Source of the DNA: DATDCY01 sp964513745
GTDB taxonomy: Bacteria > JAUVQV01 > DATDCY01
Assembly: GCA_964513745.1 (NCBI GenBank)
Contig: CAZEOK010000065.1
Span: 1-17,812, forward strand
DNA length: 17,812 nucleotides
Reading direction: 5' to 3'
Shown here: one piece after another, positions 17,178 to 17,812 of the stretch
Position numbering within the stretch: position 1 is the stretch's first letter
How the letters are laid out: each line of letters begins with the position of its first letter
Made by a program: the position numbers and the translations under genes
The notes under the pieces: generated by a model
What the model saw: the letters and a program-made list of their open reading frames with translations, nothing else
What the model was told of the DNA's origin: nothing
The model's database searches: none

Positions 17178-17384
17178 ACCCGTCGGCGGCCACCAGGCGC
17201 CGGCGGTCACACCCGCATCAGGGTGCCCCGGGTGCAAACGGCGGCAACCCGCCGCGGAACGCCGCTTTGACACACCGAAGTCGCGTGCTACCATTGCCGT
17301 CGTTTCGCGACGGAACCGAACTGTGGACGCAGATCGTGACCGTCGCCCGCGGTCCTCTCGACGCGTGCGGCGCAGGAGAAGACA
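17174..17384. other. Divergent intergenic region between waaA and the heme-motif sensor gene
   Basis: This region contains the waaA -10 candidate on the minus strand and the sensor promoter on the plus strand. The middle (about 17181-17262) is GC-rich with several short inverted repeats but no recognisable operator. No RNA gene is visible. Confidence 0.5.
17267..17294 (+). promoter_or_regulatory. Candidate sigma70 promoter for the sensor gene, extended -10
   Basis: A perfect -35 TTGACA (17267-17272) is followed after 16 bp by TACCAT (17289-17294, 4 of 6), preceded by TGC to give an extended -10 (TGnTACCAT). The predicted start is near 17301, about 84 nt before the ATG at 17385. Confidence 0.55.
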
Positions 17385-17812
17385 ATGGGAGTTCCCACAG
17401 CGTCGCCGGTTGCTCTCGGGGAGCCTCCAATCGTGTCCCACCGCAGCCTGCGTTTCCGCCTCGGGTTGACCCTCGCCATCGCGATAGCCGGCGCGGCCGC
17501 CCTGTTCGCCTTTTTCTTCATCGCGCACAGCCGCAGGGAGATCCTCGCCCAGACCATCTCCCAGAACCAGCAGACCGCCGAGGTGATTCGCCGCGGCGCG
17601 CGCTACGCCATGCTTCAGAACCACCGTGAGCAGGTGGCGCAGATCATCGAGGCCGTGAGCCGCACCCGGGGGATCGAGAAGATCCGCATCTTCGACAAGG
17701 AGGGCGAGATCATCACCTCGACGCTCCCGAAGGAGATCGGCACCAGCGCCGACAAGACCGCCGATGCCTGCTACCCCTGCCATGCGGCCGGCCAGCCCCT
17801 GCGGCAGAATCC
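17385..17812 (+). CDS. Membrane sensor (probable histidine kinase or chemoreceptor) with a periplasmic CXXCH heme motif, truncated by the window edge
   Basis: The first 142 residues are present. One TM helix (about 27-46: LGLTLAIAIAGAAALFAFFF) follows a short cytoplasmic start, then an alpha-helical and PAS-like extracytoplasmic region (ILAQTISQNQQTAEVIRRGA; IRIFDKEGEIITSTLPKEIG). It then reaches CYPCH at 129-133, the CXXCH signature for covalent heme c attachment. Proteins that begin this way in metal- and sulfur-cycling bacteria are usually HAMP-containing sensor histidine kinases or methyl-accepting proteins, but the output domain lies off the right edge and cannot be named. The ATG at 17385 has AGGAG six nt upstream; a GTG at 17435 is a weaker alternative that would shorten the cytoplasmic tail. 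A promoter with TTGACA and an extended -10 precedes it. Confidence 0.85.
   Translation, partial: MGVPTASPVALGEPPIVSHRSLRFRLGLTLAIAIAGAAALFAFFFIAHSRREILAQTISQNQQTAEVIRRGARYAMLQNHREQVAQIIEAVSRTRGIEKIRIFDKEGEIITSTLPKEIGTSADKTADACYPCHAAGQPLRQN

Noticed and set aside
16587..17783. 398-codon minus-strand frame over the waaA start and the sensor gene
   Set aside because: It overlaps waaA in another frame and the sensor gene antisense, with no motif.

Overview
The window is very GC-rich and densely coded. Almost every gene runs on the minus strand; the exceptions are tilS and a truncated sensor gene at the right edge. It encodes Kdo-lipid A biosynthesis (waaA, lpxK, lpxL), so the source is a Gram-negative bacterium with LPS. 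A sensor with a periplasmic CXXCH heme motif, DUF4175 and a MoxR/DUF58/BatA set together suggest a Desulfobacterota-like ('deltaproteobacterial') or related high-GC lineage. That placement is inference, and no taxonomic marker here settles it. Two runs of exactly 10 N (8214-8223 and 10738-10747) show that this is a scaffolded draft assembly.

Layout from left to right: (1) 1-1316, the 5' three-quarters or so of typA/bipA (minus). (2) 1474-2172, a small exported protein with a secretin-like beta domain (minus). (3) 2173-2393, a divergent intergenic region with a good sigma70-type promoter for tilS and a possible 20-codon leader ORF. (4) 2394-4124, tilS (plus), whose reading frame runs about 106 codons past the family end and overlaps its convergent neighbour antisense. 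(5) 7898-3821, a moxR - DUF58 - batA-like operon (minus). (6) 7905-8590, a non-coding repeat island with palindromes, two copies of a diverged direct repeat and an assembly gap. (7) 17158-8591, a tightly coupled six-gene operon (minus): waaA - lpxK - lpxL - ICMT-like methyltransferase - DUF4175 membrane protein (interrupted by the second gap) - exported HEXXH peptidase with TPRs. Four of its five junctions are ATGA/GTGA overlaps and the fifth is a 43-nt overlap. (8) 17385-17812, the N-terminus of a membrane sensor (plus) with its own promoter, divergent from waaA.

How the genes fit together: waaA, lpxK and lpxL finish the Kdo-lipid A core at the inner membrane. MoxR (AAA+), DUF58 (VWA-like) and the BatA-like membrane VWA protein form the classic MoxR-type chaperone/stress set. 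DUF4175 proteins often sit in MoxR/BatA-type clusters, and here DUF4175 is translationally coupled to an exported gluzincin-type peptidase. The two minus-strand operons are separated only by the repeat island. My best candidate for an under-described system is therefore an envelope module of MoxR-DUF58-BatA plus DUF4175-peptidase, tied to LPS assembly. The functional link is inferred from gene order alone.
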